This document shows, piece after piece, positions 17,937 through 26,605 of a stretch of DNA of 47,231 nucleotides (position 1 is its first letter; each line of letters begins with the position of its first letter). The notes beneath the pieces were generated by a model. That model saw only the letters and a list, made by a program, of their open reading frames with translations. It had not been told where the DNA came from and searched no databases. A program made the position numbers and the translations under genes. This DNA comes from a virus. The stretch lies in IMG/VR virus record IMGVR_UViG_3300044695_003623, positions 1-47,231 of that record. One strand, given 5' to 3'.

Positions 17937-18542
17937 TTAGTAATCAACGCCGTCAGACGTGTTCACTTCTGCGATGCTGAAGTAAACAGTGACCTTGCCA
18001 CTGACGGTCAGGCTGCTGTTGCTTGACACGCCTGAACCAATACCAAAGTTCAACACCAACACGGGTGCAGCGGACATGCCGTTGACCACAGTGAGAGCGT
18101 TGAACGCCGCCGCCGTAGCCGCGCCGGTCGTACTTGACGCCAGCGTTGCAACTGCCGTGGACGCGATGATGGTGGCTTCAGTGCTGCTCAGGGTGGCATC
18201 TGCCGTGGCCGCTGTACCCAGCGATACGACGATGCTGCTGTTGTTGTTGGTGATGCCAGCCGCCGCCGTCAATCCACCGGCAGCAATGCGCAAGCCGGCG
18301 TTGGCGACAACGAGGCTGCCGGTCACAAACGTCCACAGGTTGACGCTGCCGAAACCGGCAGTGGTCGCCTGCGTGATGGTGACGGGCACGTTGGTCAGGG
18401 TGATTTCAAGTTGCCGGTAGCCCGAGCGGGCACCGATTTCGGTCACGTCAATGCGGCCCGTAGCGGGCTGCGTGACGGTGCCAAACGATTGCGGACGCTG
18501 AGGGCCAGGCCGCATCGTGGTTTCTGTTGCTGAATAGGACAT
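17937..18542 (-). CDS. Putative head decoration/fibre protein, 201 aa
   Basis: Extremely rich in Ala, Thr, Ser, Val and Gly with almost no Lys (VVSLGTAATADATLSSTEAT), which is typical of beta-helical or Ig-like virion surface proteins. It follows the major capsid gene, a usual site for decoration proteins. The ATG at 18542 has GGAG five to eight bases upstream. An in-frame TTG at 18554 is a poorer start. A terminator lies immediately upstream, so read-through or another promoter must supply it. Confidence 0.65.
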   Translation of the reverse strand: MSYSATETTMRPGPQRPQSFGTVTQPATGRIDVTEIGARSGYRQLEITLTNVPVTITQATTAGFGSVNLWTFVTGSLVVANAGLRIAAGGLTAAAGITNNNSSIVVSLGTAATADATLSSTEATIIASTAVATLASSTTGAATAAAFNALTVVNGMSAAPVLVLNFGIGSGVSSNSSLTVSGKVTVYFSIAEVNTSDGVDY

Positions 18543-18551
18543 GGGGTACTC

Positions 18552-18585
18552 CAAAGAAAAGCCCGCCCCCAGCGAGAGGGCGGGC
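18552..18585 (-). terminator. Intrinsic terminator downstream of major capsid gene
   Basis: On the minus strand, GCCCGCCC and GGGCGGGC (18561-18568 with 18578-18585) form an eight-base-pair stem with a nine-base loop. TTTTCTTT follows. It lies 27 bases after the capsid stop codon. This is a standard factor-independent terminator and separates the capsid gene from the tail block. Confidence 0.85.
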
Positions 18586-18611
18586 GTTGTGTTGTGGTGA
18601 AAAGTCTGGGT

Positions 18612-19748
18612 TTAGAGGATGACTTCGACGGTGGCGACACACGCGGGGTTGACGGGCCAGATGGACGCATCCATGCTGCCCTGAACGCCCTGCATGAACT
18701 CTTCAACGTCGTCAATAACATCCCACTTCATGGGCCGGTGTTCCATGACCGCAACGGCGGGCGAATCGCTGCTGTTGGGGTTGGTGCCGACAATGAAGGC
18801 CACGGGTGTACCCGTGCTTGCAGCCGGTGCAAAGTTTGCACGAAGGACGCTGGGGATGCTGGGGAACAGAGCGTTGCCGCCGCTGGTCAAGTTGACGTTG
18901 GGAATCACGCCGTTGTCGCCCATGTAGTTTGCCATGTGCAGCAACTTGCCGACTTTCACGCCTGCAACACGCTCAAACTTATACTCGGTGGTCGAGTTGC
19001 CGAGCGAGCCGCGTGCGTAGTCGGTGCTAAACAGCGCGGCGTTGGTCGTGCTGCCCGAGCGAAGGGCGTTGTAGAAGTCCCAGTGCATGTGAACTTCGGC
19101 ACTCGCCAAGTTGATGCCCTTGAACTGAGCCTGACGCACAAGGCTTTCGAGGTCAGCTTGTGCGTTTGAGCAGCCGGTTGGCGACGGCGGATAGGCGTTA
19201 CGAACAGCCGTCAAAGCGTCAGTCGCGCCGGAGCCAGAACGGGTGACGACCGTGCCGCCTTGGTGGGCGATAAGGCTCACGCCGTCTTGGGTCAGGGTCA
19301 ACGAAGGCTGGCGAGCAAGCAGCGCGAGGGCGCACGCAATGCGGCGGTCCAAGACTTGATACATCTTGGTGGCTGCGTTCATGCGGTCTGCCGAAAGCCG
19401 CTGCAAGGCAACGGGTACGTTTTCCAGTTCCTTCTCGCTGTATCGCAGCACTTGCCGAACGTAGTGGTCGGTGCGCTGGAACAGCACGTTGCTGCGAGCA
19501 GTAATAGCCGACTGGCCCTTGCCCGAGAAGGGGCGAGCGGCACTGGCCGGTGTCATAATGCTGTTGAAGATGAACTGTGCGTTGCCGCCGTCAACGTGCG
19601 GGACGTACTGGACGCCCGGCATGGCTTGACCGTAAAAGGCAACTTCGGGCGTGATAGGGTCGCTGCCATTCATAAAGATGAACGGCAAGAGTTCCCGCGT
19701 GTCGGTCGTTTGTGCCTGACCGGGGAATTGAGATGCAAACTGACTCAT
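18612..19748 (-). CDS. Major capsid protein (T7 gp10-like)
   Basis: 378 residues. Size and position (after portal and scaffold) fit. The sequence opens MSQFASQFPG and carries a capsid-like series of helices and strands (FQRTDHYVRQVLRYSEKE; LASAEVHMHWDFYNALRSG; FMQGVQGSMDASIWPVNPACV). It should adopt the HK97 fold. GGAG is placed eight bases before the ATG. Strong terminators on both sides make it a separate transcription unit, consistent with very high expression. Confidence 0.85.
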   Translation of the reverse strand: MSQFASQFPGQAQTTDTRELLPFIFMNGSDPITPEVAFYGQAMPGVQYVPHVDGGNAQFIFNSIMTPASAARPFSGKGQSAITARSNVLFQRTDHYVRQVLRYSEKELENVPVALQRLSADRMNAATKMYQVLDRRIACALALLARQPSLTLTQDGVSLIAHQGGTVVTRSGSGATDALTAVRNAYPPSPTGCSNAQADLESLVRQAQFKGINLASAEVHMHWDFYNALRSGSTTNAALFSTDYARGSLGNSTTEYKFERVAGVKVGKLLHMANYMGDNGVIPNVNLTSGGNALFPSIPSVLRANFAPAASTGTPVAFIVGTNPNSSDSPAVAVMEHRPMKWDVIDDVEEFMQGVQGSMDASIWPVNPACVATVEVIL

Positions 19749-19786
19749 GGGGTGGTCTCCGCATGGTGCGCGAGACGAACCGGTTT

Positions 19787-19819
19787 TGGTATCCTTCGCG
19801 TCGCAGCCTGGTATCCCTT
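19787..19819 (-). promoter_or_regulatory. Direct repeats in the capsid leader, possible late promoter region
   Basis: TGGTATCCTT (19787-19796) and TGGTATCCCTT (19809-19819), written on the plus strand, repeat 22 bp apart, two helical turns. They lie in the 130-bp leader between a strong terminator and the capsid gene, where a new promoter is required. They could be sites for the phage RNA polymerase or a regulator; no consensus for this polymerase is known to me. Confidence 0.35.
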
Positions 19820-19860
19820 GCGGGGCAGGCAGCGGCGACAGGGCAGTACGTTCGTCGTGT

Positions 19861-19913
19861 GCTGGTGAACATCACCAGCTAAAAAAAACAACCGCCTTGA
19901 TTTCTCAAGGCGG
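19861..19913 (-). terminator. Strong intrinsic terminator upstream of the capsid gene
   Basis: On the minus strand CCGCCTTGA and TCAAGGCGG (19905-19913 with 19892-19900) form nine base pairs around GAAA, followed by TTG and a run of eight T (19881-19888). A second hairpin, GCTGGTGA/TCACCAGC (19861-19879), follows directly. The pair ends the portal-scaffold transcript just after the 19921 gene. Confidence 0.88.
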
Positions 19914-19920
19914 CTATTGG

Positions 19921-20274
19921 TCACTTGGTTGCTTTGACTGGCTTTTCAGTTGACTTGACAGGCTCTGTTTTCAATCGCTCAATTTCGGCTTGCAGGCTGG
20001 CGATGGTTGCTTGTGCCGCCTGATTAGAGTCCATCGCCTTGGGCACGGCCTCGTACTTGGCGACGACGAGGCGTGCGGCTTCGGTTTCTGTTGTTGCCTC
20101 ATCGCCGACACAAATCGGTTCTGCAATGATGTTGTATTGGCCGGGGTATCGACGGGCATACGCCAATGCGCGGTACATCTGCGGATCGTTGACGCTTTTG
20201 CGAGCAACGACCTGCACTGCAACCTCAATACCCAGTTCAACAAACCTGTCGTGGAGTGATGCGTCCATGTTCAT
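19921..20274 (-). CDS. Hypothetical protein between scaffold and capsid, 117 aa
   Basis: A small globular N-terminal region (LHDRFVELGIEVAVQVVARKSVN) and a C-terminal coiled coil with a Lys/Pro tail (ATIASLQAEIERLKTEPVKS). The start overlaps the scaffold stop (ATGA). It may be a scaffold accessory or head assembly factor; no family recognised. Confidence 0.6.
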   Translation of the reverse strand: MNMDASLHDRFVELGIEVAVQVVARKSVNDPQMYRALAYARRYPGQYNIIAEPICVGDEATTETEAARLVVAKYEAVPKAMDSNQAAQATIASLQAEIERLKTEPVKSTEKPVKATK

Positions 20275-21305
20275 TTACGGAATTTTCCTTGTGCGTTCAT
20301 CTTCATGGCCTCAAGAGCCTTGGGAATCTCATGCGCGGGCAGTGTTCGTTCCGCCATGCGACGGCGATACTCATTCACGGCTTGGTCGCTGTAGTCAGTC
20401 ACGCTGCTTGCGGCAGCATGTGGCGTTGCTGTAATCGAAGTGCCAACACCTTCGCGCCCCTTGGATTGGAGCAAGCCAGCCAGTTGACGGGCAGCGACAA
20501 CACGCACTTCCACGTCGTCTGATTCGATGCCAGGGGCAATCAACTTCTTCTCAGCGGCAGTCAGCCACGTATCAGCCTGCTTGAAAGCCTCTTTCATCTT
20601 CTCAACGCCGCCGAAGATGGGTGCCACCTTCTCGGTGTTCTCCATCTGACGTTGAACAGTCGCCGCTTGCTTGGCTGCTTGCTTTGATTGCACGTCCTTG
20701 GCGGCGTAGTCAGCGTGCAGGATGGTCGTGTCTTTGTCCCAGCCAAAGGCAGTCTTCGCACGTTCATACACAACTTCGGGCAGTGTGCCGTTTTTCTCGT
20801 AATGAGCGATGATGATGGCGGGATCAAGCCCTAGTTGCTTGAGGACGCCTTCTACCTTCTCGGCAGACAGGCGACCGGAGGCAAGTTTGTTCTTGTCGTC
20901 GTCTTTGATTTCTAAGACCGCTGGCGCAAGGGCGGCGGGGTCAGTTGCTGGTGGCGTTGCGACTGGCGGCGTGACTGGCGCGGGTGGCGTTGCTGCTTCC
21001 GGTGCCTTGCCCTTGCTGATTTTGTGTTGCAGGTTCCTATACAACAACTCGGCAGCCGCGTCAGTCCACCCGTCTACGTTGCCAACGTCAATGCTGGTGG
21101 CTTTAGACGCCTCGTAGATGCCTTTGTTGAGTTCGGCCCGCGATGGATACTTGTTGGCAAGCAGTGGCGCAGCGGGCTTTGTTTCACCGGCTGGTGAAAC
21201 TGGGGCGGGCGGTGAAACGGGAGGCGTCGTTGGGGGCGTCGTTGCCGCTGCCTGCGCAGGCGGCGTCGTTGCTGGCACTTCCAGCACTGGGTCAGTCTGA
21301 GACAT
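20271..21305 (-). CDS. Capsid assembly scaffolding protein (T7 gp9-like)
   Basis: 344 residues, acidic and low in aromatic residues. It has a long Pro/Ala/Thr-rich disordered N-terminus (about 1-50) and helical middle and C-terminal parts (residues about 190-300). These are the usual features of scaffolds. The order portal, scaffold, capsid supports the call. AAAGGA precedes the ATG. Confidence 0.75.
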   Translation of the reverse strand: MSQTDPVLEVPATTPPAQAAATTPPTTPPVSPPAPVSPAGETKPAAPLLANKYPSRAELNKGIYEASKATSIDVGNVDGWTDAAAELLYRNLQHKISKGKAPEAATPPAPVTPPVATPPATDPAALAPAVLEIKDDDKNKLASGRLSAEKVEGVLKQLGLDPAIIIAHYEKNGTLPEVVYERAKTAFGWDKDTTILHADYAAKDVQSKQAAKQAATVQRQMENTEKVAPIFGGVEKMKEAFKQADTWLTAAEKKLIAPGIESDDVEVRVVAARQLAGLLQSKGREGVGTSITATPHAAASSVTDYSDQAVNEYRRRMAERTLPAHEIPKALEAMKMNAQGKFRK

Positions 21306-21318
21306 GCAATCCTTTCAG

Positions 21319-22950
21319 TTATCGCGTCTGCTGGGTCAAAGCGGTTTCCAAGATGCCCCCAGCAGTCTGGGCACCGGCAGCGGCAAGTTGGTTGGCCGCT
21401 TCTTCCTGCACGCGGGCTTGTGCCGCACGCCGCGCGTTCTCTTCAATCTGCTGGGGCGTGTACACAATGTCAGGGTCAAGAGCCATGCTGTCGCGAATGT
21501 CGTCGATGACGGCGGCGCGGTTGAGTTCTGGCGGGAAGTTCTCACCCACCGGCAACTTGCTCACAATGTCAACAAACTGCGCGACGTTGACCGCACGCGA
21601 CTGCTTGGCAAGGGCGGCTGCACCCGTGAGAATCGCAACGCGGAACGCACTGCGGGCCTCAGTTGACATCTTCTCAATCAGGCCCATCTTCTCGGCAACC
21701 ATCTCAAAGCGTTCAACAAGGAACGTCTGCCAGCCTTCGCCCATTGCGGCGAGCATGGGGCCAAAGGCGGTTTCAGCCTTGCGGAGCGTCACGCGGGCCA
21801 CTTCGAGGGCGGTGGTGCGTTCGCTGTCACGGGCGGCGAGGTCGTTGAACTGGCTGCGAATCTTCTGCTCAAGGGCTTGTAGTGCCTTGAATGACACTTC
21901 AAAGCCTGCGACGTTGGCGGGGGCAAAGACGGCAGCGTTCTGCACCTGCCCGCCGCTTACGTCAAACTCGTTGGTGATGCCACGCGCGGGTGTTTGCTTG
22001 ACGCGCTCTGGGTCAATGTCGCTGTTGCGGTCGATGGCGAGCTTGGCTTCGCTGGCGATGGCCGCGTGGTCCATAAGCCGCGTCCAGAGTTCGTCGTAGG
22101 CCAGCAAGTCCTTGATGTTCACCATCACGCGCGAGATGCCGTAGTCTTCGCCGTTGATGAGGTTGTCGGCGTCAACGTGGTAGGCGCAGTGCTTTTGCTT
22201 CTCGGTGCTGATGATGGTGTCCCACACCTCAGACTCAACAACCCAGCATTGCAGCGACGGTTCCCACTTGGCGCGGGTGTACACATCGGCCATGCGCTCG
22301 TAGGCGTCAAGTTCCTTGACTTGTGCCATCTTTTCTGCGGGCAAATTGGCTTGTTCGGTTTTGCCAAGTTCCAGCACATCGTACTTTTCACGCACGATGA
22401 TTTGCAGAATGTCGGTGTAACTGTCGCGCTCGCACACCCAGTTGACGAACGCGAAATTGGTGGTGTTGCCTTCGCTGTCGATGCGCGCGCAGGCGTTGCC
22501 AACCACGGCGTAGTTGAGATAGTGCGTCAGTGCCTTGGTGCGGATGCTCTGGATGCGACGGTTGTTCTTGCGGGCGACGGGTCCGACGTTGATGAGCCGG
22601 TGGACTACATCGCGGCGTTGACGCAGGTAGTTCTCTACCGTCGTGAGTTGTCCGGCGTTCTGTGCCTGCTTCTTGGCGATGGGGAACAGTTCGTAGGCCG
22701 AGAAGGGAATCTGGGCGGGCATGGTCTGTGCCAGCACGCTTGCGGCCCAGGCGTTGACCAGTTCGGCACCAAGGTTCTGCCGTGAAGTGGGCACGTACTT
22801 GTCTTTGTCTTGGTGCTGTACCAAGTCTTCTTCGTTGCACAGATAGGGCAGCGTGAGCCGTGATGCCTCTACTGCCTCTGCAAACCGACGCGCACGGTTA
22901 GAGTGCAACCGCTCAAACTCTTGTTTGATGGTGCGGGCTTGGGTTGGCAT
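21319..22950 (-). CDS. Portal protein / head-tail connector (T7 gp8-like)
   Basis: 543 residues. The N-terminus is typical of T7-type portals (RRFAEAVEASRLTLPYLC, followed by LGAELVNAWAASVLAQTMPAQIPFS marking the conserved wing). A conserved segment near 370-400 (LEQKIRSQFNDLAARDSERTTALEV) and a Gln/Ala-rich C-terminus match the stem and crown. It forms the dodecameric gate through which DNA enters. Confidence 0.9.
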   Translation of the reverse strand: MPTQARTIKQEFERLHSNRARRFAEAVEASRLTLPYLCNEEDLVQHQDKDKYVPTSRQNLGAELVNAWAASVLAQTMPAQIPFSAYELFPIAKKQAQNAGQLTTVENYLRQRRDVVHRLINVGPVARKNNRRIQSIRTKALTHYLNYAVVGNACARIDSEGNTTNFAFVNWVCERDSYTDILQIIVREKYDVLELGKTEQANLPAEKMAQVKELDAYERMADVYTRAKWEPSLQCWVVESEVWDTIISTEKQKHCAYHVDADNLINGEDYGISRVMVNIKDLLAYDELWTRLMDHAAIASEAKLAIDRNSDIDPERVKQTPARGITNEFDVSGGQVQNAAVFAPANVAGFEVSFKALQALEQKIRSQFNDLAARDSERTTALEVARVTLRKAETAFGPMLAAMGEGWQTFLVERFEMVAEKMGLIEKMSTEARSAFRVAILTGAAALAKQSRAVNVAQFVDIVSKLPVGENFPPELNRAAVIDDIRDSMALDPDIVYTPQQIEENARRAAQARVQEEAANQLAAAGAQTAGGILETALTQQTR

Positions 22951-22962
22951 GGTGTAAGGCTC

Positions 22963-23178
22963 TTAGGTGGGGGCGGAAACGCGGGTGCCCACGTTGGTTT
23001 GGCTGCTAGTGCCGCCCGTATTGAGCGTGTTGAACAGGCTTTCGACGCCTTGTTGCTCGCGGGCAGCACGCATCGCGCGACGGCGGTTGGCGTAGGTCAC
23101 AGGGTCAAGGTCGGTTGGGTCGCGTTCGACCACTGCGGGCAGCGGGTCGGGCTGCTTCATGCCAAAGAATCCTGCCAT
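22963..23178 (-). CDS. Small head-associated protein, 71 aa
   Basis: Begins MAGFFGMKQPDPLP and continues with a basic helix (YANRRRAMRAAREQQG). T7-like phages often encode a small protein of this kind (MGG/MAGxF start, Pro-rich, Arg-rich) just before the portal. GGAG precedes the start by seven bases. Precise function not known. Confidence 0.6.
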   Translation of the reverse strand: MAGFFGMKQPDPLPAVVERDPTDLDPVTYANRRRAMRAAREQQGVESLFNTLNTGGTSSQTNVGTRVSAPT

Positions 23179-23180
23179 GA

Positions 23181-23408
23181 TTAGACTCCGGCGTGTTCAA
23201 TCACGCGGGCGATGCCTTCGAGTGCGCCGTACTTCTGGGCGTAGCCGACGCGGGCAGCCTCGTCATGCAGACTTGCGGGTGTGGGTGGGGTAACGACGTA
23301 CAACTTTGTGAGTTCGTCGCGAATAGCGTTGCGGTCGGCTTGGCTGGCGGTTTCAATCAACCGGCGAAGTGCTGGCAGCTTGGATTGTGATGCGTCGATT
23401 TTCGACAT
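23181..23408 (-). CDS. Hypothetical protein, 75 aa
   Basis: A short helical protein (KLPALRRLIETASQADRNAIRDELTKLYVV) that may oligomerise. The start at 23408 lies within the end of the preceding gene (56-bp overlap), so one of the two boundaries is uncertain. It precedes the small head protein by two bases. Confidence 0.5.
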   Translation of the reverse strand: MSKIDASQSKLPALRRLIETASQADRNAIRDELTKLYVVTPPTPASLHDEAARVGYAQKYGALEGIARVIEHAGV

Positions 23409-23787
23409 AGGTGAACCACTCAACAGGCTGCAATGCGGCCCAGCGAAAGAGTTGGCGGGGTGTTTGTACCCACCACGGCGGGCGGCGAATGCCACGCCGG
23501 TGCATAGCAAGGTGGGCAGAATGAACGCACGTCAGTCCGCGCACGTCTTGCGCGTCGATGGGGATGTGGGTACATGGGAAAGCCGCCCACACGACGGCGG
23601 TGCTAGCCTCTACCACGTCGCAGGCGAGCGTGATGATGCGTGGACCAACCATCGGCGGGCAGACTGTCAGGCAGTTGCCGTCGAGGTCAGCCACAACAAC
23701 ATGGGAGAATGTCGGTGAAACGAGCCTCGCGAGCAATCCTCGCAGTGTCAAGGCCCGGTCTGGAAGGCAAAAACCAAGACATAGCAT
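23353..23787 (-). CDS. Possible papain/NlpC-like peptidase of the podovirus virion block, 144 aa
   Basis: The protein has a strand pattern (FSHVVVADLDGNCLTVCPPM) followed by LTCVHSAHLAMHRRG and a C-terminal WWVQTPRQLFRW. Small cysteine-containing proteins with a C-V-x2-A-K/H-x-A-x-G helix and a WVLTPxQLYRxL end occur at this place in T7-like phages, and some resemble NlpC/P60 or transglutaminase-type enzymes. The catalytic assignment is weak. GGAG and AAAGGG precede the ATG. Confidence 0.45.
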   Translation of the reverse strand: MLCLGFCLPDRALTLRGLLARLVSPTFSHVVVADLDGNCLTVCPPMVGPRIITLACDVVEASTAVVWAAFPCTHIPIDAQDVRGLTCVHSAHLAMHRRGIRRPPWWVQTPRQLFRWAALQPVEWFTYVENRRITIQAASTSPVD

Positions 23788-23816
23788 CCCTTTACTCCGA
23801 CAATACTTATTGAACC

Positions 23817-23902
23817 TTCTGAATGTTCTGAAGTTTCAGAAAGCATTGAAAGTTCTGAAAGTATTGTTTCACGTGAAACATCTGTTGCGCTTCTGTTGCG
23901 CT
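23817..23902. repeat. Cluster of short repeats between RNA polymerase and head genes
   Basis: A locally AT-rich gap has three copies of TTCTGAA (23817, 23826, 23853), one of which forms an inverted repeat with TTCAGAA (23826-23841). A tandem 11-base repeat, TCTGTTGCGCT, is at 23881-23902. The parS palindrome lies between them. The arrangement resembles a multi-site regulatory or partition locus. Confidence 0.6.
23865..23880. promoter_or_regulatory. Perfect parS-like site (ParB binding site)
   Basis: TGTTTCACGTGAAACA is a perfect 16-bp palindrome and equals the consensus parS centromere site bound by chromosomal ParB proteins across bacteria. No parB or parA gene was seen in the window. The site is in a non-coding gap, 45 bp downstream of the RNA polymerase stop codon. 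Host ParB binding is therefore the simplest inference. Confidence 0.8.
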
Positions 23903-23924
23903 TTTGGTGCCATTCTGGTGCGCG

Positions 23925-26447
23925 TCACGAGAATGCGTAGGGGGCGGTCAGGGCTTCGTCGATATCCCACGTACCACGCGCTGGCATATCAGGTACGTCG
24001 TTGGTCACTTGCTTGCAAGCAGCGTGGAACATGCCCAGCGGGTCGGCTTTGTGAATCTCAACGAAGGTGCGGTTGGTGATGTGACTAGCTTCTTCGCTAT
24101 CGGCGGGCTGGTTGTTGAAGGCGTCGTGCTGACCTGCGTGTGACAACCCTGCGGCTTCGCACTCAATAGCGTTGAGCGAGAAGTGGGAAGCATCCAAGGG
24201 GTGGATGAACGACGGAACCGATGCGCTGGATTGCTTCTTGACGTTGGGAATGATGCTTTCTGGGTCGTCAATCAACGTGTCGCCCAGCACCGTGCGCACC
24301 GTCACCCGCGCCACGCTGTAGGGTTGCACCACCGGCCATCCAAGCCCGGTTTGGTAGATGAGGGGTTGCCCGGCTTCGGCCACCTTGCGGGCGCAGGTGC
24401 GAATGAAATCCATTGCGTCAACCGCTGCCTTGAATGTCTCGCCCATCGCCTGCGATGCGGCCTTGGCAACGTGCTGGCGGTACTTTTCGGCGATAGCTCG
24501 CGGGCAGCCAGCGTCGTTGACAAGCGAATCAAAGGCGTTGTTGATAGCCCCATACGGCGTGATGCCGTAGATGGGAAGCATGACCTGCGGCTTTGCCACC
24601 TTGCGGTTGATGTAGTGGGCGATTGTGGTGTGTCCCTGTGAGCGAAGAATCTCCACCATGCGCGCGCCGATTTCCTCGTACTGGTCCTGCGGCTTGTCGA
24701 TGCCAGCGGCAAGGTTGCTCTTTCGTGCTAGGAACGGGTCGCGCGTGACGGCGGCGAAGTGCTGCAAGCCGTTGAAAGTACCATCGCGGCTGACGGGGAT
24801 GAACCGCCCCACTGTGTTTGGCTCAACCAATCCCCAGCACGCGGCAAGAAACTGCCACGGCTTGTCTGCCTGTTGCCACCATTCATCGTCTAGGCCCAGC
24901 CTAGTTGCCCGCACAATGCTGGATGCGTTGTCTTTGACCCACTGCACACGGTCATCGAGCGACAACTTATCCTTGCCGAACATATTGGCGGCGTGAATGC
25001 ACAACCAACGATTGCCACTCTCAGTCACGGGCTTATCGCGGGCCATGAGCAGCAACGCGCGGATAGCGTCGTACTGGTAGTGCGAGAGAAACGGGCTGTG
25101 CGTGTAGTAGCGGCCTCGGAAGTCCTGGCCGTGCGGTTGGTAGAAGATTTGCCCATCGAGTTCTTCTGCCAAGTTGAGAGCGATTTCATGGCACTGCTGG
25201 CGACCGATGATTTCGTACATCTCGTCATACCAGCCAACTGCTTCACGCTTCCACGCCCGCGCAATCACTGGGTCAACGTCGGCAGCCGCTGGCCGCTGCG
25301 GACGCGGGACAGGGAACATCGGCGGCAACTTGCCAATGCGTGAACCTTCGCTCATGGCCTGCCGCTGCATGGCAACCAACTTTGTAAACACCTTCCACGG
25401 CTGGGCGTTGATGGCGTTGAGTGCCCGGTATTGCAGGGGCATCTTGGCATCAGCCAGATAACGGCGGTGAACCTGACGCACGCGAGTGACCAGCGAGATG
25501 CGATTGGTGATGTAGCCACCCCGCTGCTTGCCGTCTTCACTCCACGGCATGGGCGGCACCAGCATGGGGCGATGCACGGGGCGAAGATACTCGCGTCGAA
25601 GGTGCTGGGTCTGGACGAATGACGAAAGTTCGGGGCTGGCTCGCAGTCCTCTGGCAATGTGCCTGCCAATGGGCACGCGGCAGTGATGAAACGGCTTGTG
25701 CAACTTCTCGCCTTGGGCAGCAAAGACGATGTAGTTCATTGCCACCTTGACCAGCGGCGCACCCACGCACGCATACACCTTGGGTACAAGATGCTCGCGA
25801 AACTCGGCGTTGCCACGTCGCTTCCCCGCCTTCACCATGCGGTCTACGAAACGCACCTTGCTGGATGTGTAGAGCATTCGCAGTAGCACCAATTCGTCAT
25901 CGTCGGCGTAGCTGTAAGACTTGCCTGCGGCCTTGGCTTCTGATTGTTTGGCGGCGGCAATCACTCGCTCGGCTGCCAAGTCTGGGGCAAGGAATCGCTT
26001 GGTTGCTTCGGCGGCAACTGCCTTGCCAATCTCGATGCACACGCTGGTTTCGGGTACGCCACGCTGCGATGGGTCGTTGAGGCCGATGATGATGTGTTCG
26101 GCCCGTGCGGTGCGTTCAAGCATGACTCGCAGGGCAATCGCCGCACACGTTGACGACGGCACTTCTCGCAGGATGGGTGACGCAAGTTCGTGACCGGCGT
26201 AAGGCTCGCCATTGACAGCCATGCCGCACACCAGCGACACGCCAATCTGCATTTGCTCAAAAAGATACTGCATGAGGCCCACGTATGCTGGGCTTTCGCT
26301 GACCTGGCTGCGGTTGGCTGCACTCTCCACGCCTTGCCAGTATCGCACACGACCCTCATCACGGCTCTGGCGTTCCCAGACAAGTTGACGTTCGTAGTCG
26401 GTGCCCTGCAACAGTTCGCCCGCGTCCTGCGTTGGAACGTAAATCAT
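23925..26447 (-). CDS. Single-subunit DNA-directed RNA polymerase (T7-like)
   Basis: 840 residues, similar to T7 RNAP length. YQPHGQDFRGRYYTHSPF (436-453) corresponds to YVPHNMDWRGR in T7. Motif A is DGTFNGLQHFAAV (catalytic Asp 555). Motif B is RKVAKPQVMLPIYG (Arg 615, Lys 619, Tyr 627). Motif C is GQHDAFN (Asp 775), where T7 has HDSFG. All key catalytic residues are present. It would transcribe the late genes. Its ATG overlaps the stop of the small upstream gene. Confidence 0.95.
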   Translation of the reverse strand: MIYVPTQDAGELLQGTDYERQLVWERQSRDEGRVRYWQGVESAANRSQVSESPAYVGLMQYLFEQMQIGVSLVCGMAVNGEPYAGHELASPILREVPSSTCAAIALRVMLERTARAEHIIIGLNDPSQRGVPETSVCIEIGKAVAAEATKRFLAPDLAAERVIAAAKQSEAKAAGKSYSYADDDELVLLRMLYTSSKVRFVDRMVKAGKRRGNAEFREHLVPKVYACVGAPLVKVAMNYIVFAAQGEKLHKPFHHCRVPIGRHIARGLRASPELSSFVQTQHLRREYLRPVHRPMLVPPMPWSEDGKQRGGYITNRISLVTRVRQVHRRYLADAKMPLQYRALNAINAQPWKVFTKLVAMQRQAMSEGSRIGKLPPMFPVPRPQRPAAADVDPVIARAWKREAVGWYDEMYEIIGRQQCHEIALNLAEELDGQIFYQPHGQDFRGRYYTHSPFLSHYQYDAIRALLLMARDKPVTESGNRWLCIHAANMFGKDKLSLDDRVQWVKDNASSIVRATRLGLDDEWWQQADKPWQFLAACWGLVEPNTVGRFIPVSRDGTFNGLQHFAAVTRDPFLARKSNLAAGIDKPQDQYEEIGARMVEILRSQGHTTIAHYINRKVAKPQVMLPIYGITPYGAINNAFDSLVNDAGCPRAIAEKYRQHVAKAASQAMGETFKAAVDAMDFIRTCARKVAEAGQPLIYQTGLGWPVVQPYSVARVTVRTVLGDTLIDDPESIIPNVKKQSSASVPSFIHPLDASHFSLNAIECEAAGLSHAGQHDAFNNQPADSEEASHITNRTFVEIHKADPLGMFHAACKQVTNDVPDMPARGTWDIDEALTAPYAFS

Positions 26448-26605
26448 GGGTTTCCTTTCGCCGCGTCCACCGCGTCAAACAACTCTTTCTTGGCCGTGAT
26501 GATTTCGTGCATCATGCCCGTGCCTTGCGCGAAGCGTGCTTCGGCGTCGCGAAGGTGCAAGGCGGCGGCGATGATGCGTTGTGCTTGGTCGGTCGTGATG
26601 GTCAA
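26444..26605 (-). CDS. Small helical protein coupled to RNA polymerase, 53 aa
   Basis: Begins at a TTG at 26605 with AGGAG six bases upstream. The TTG shares bases with the stop of the beta-helix gene (TTGA). The reading frame ends in a TGA that overlaps the ATG of the polymerase. The product is a helix-rich peptide (AQRIIAAALHLRDAEARFAQ; MMHEIITAKKELFDAVDAA). Coupling at both ends argues for translation. Function unknown; a polymerase partner is only a guess. Confidence 0.65.
   Translation of the reverse strand: MTITTDQAQRIIAAALHLRDAEARFAQGTGMMHEIITAKKELFDAVDAAKGNP

Noticed and set aside
21143-22099. Plus-strand open frame of 318 codons opposite portal and scaffold
   Set aside because: Opposite two clear structural genes, low-complexity Arg/Ser composition, no ribosome site.
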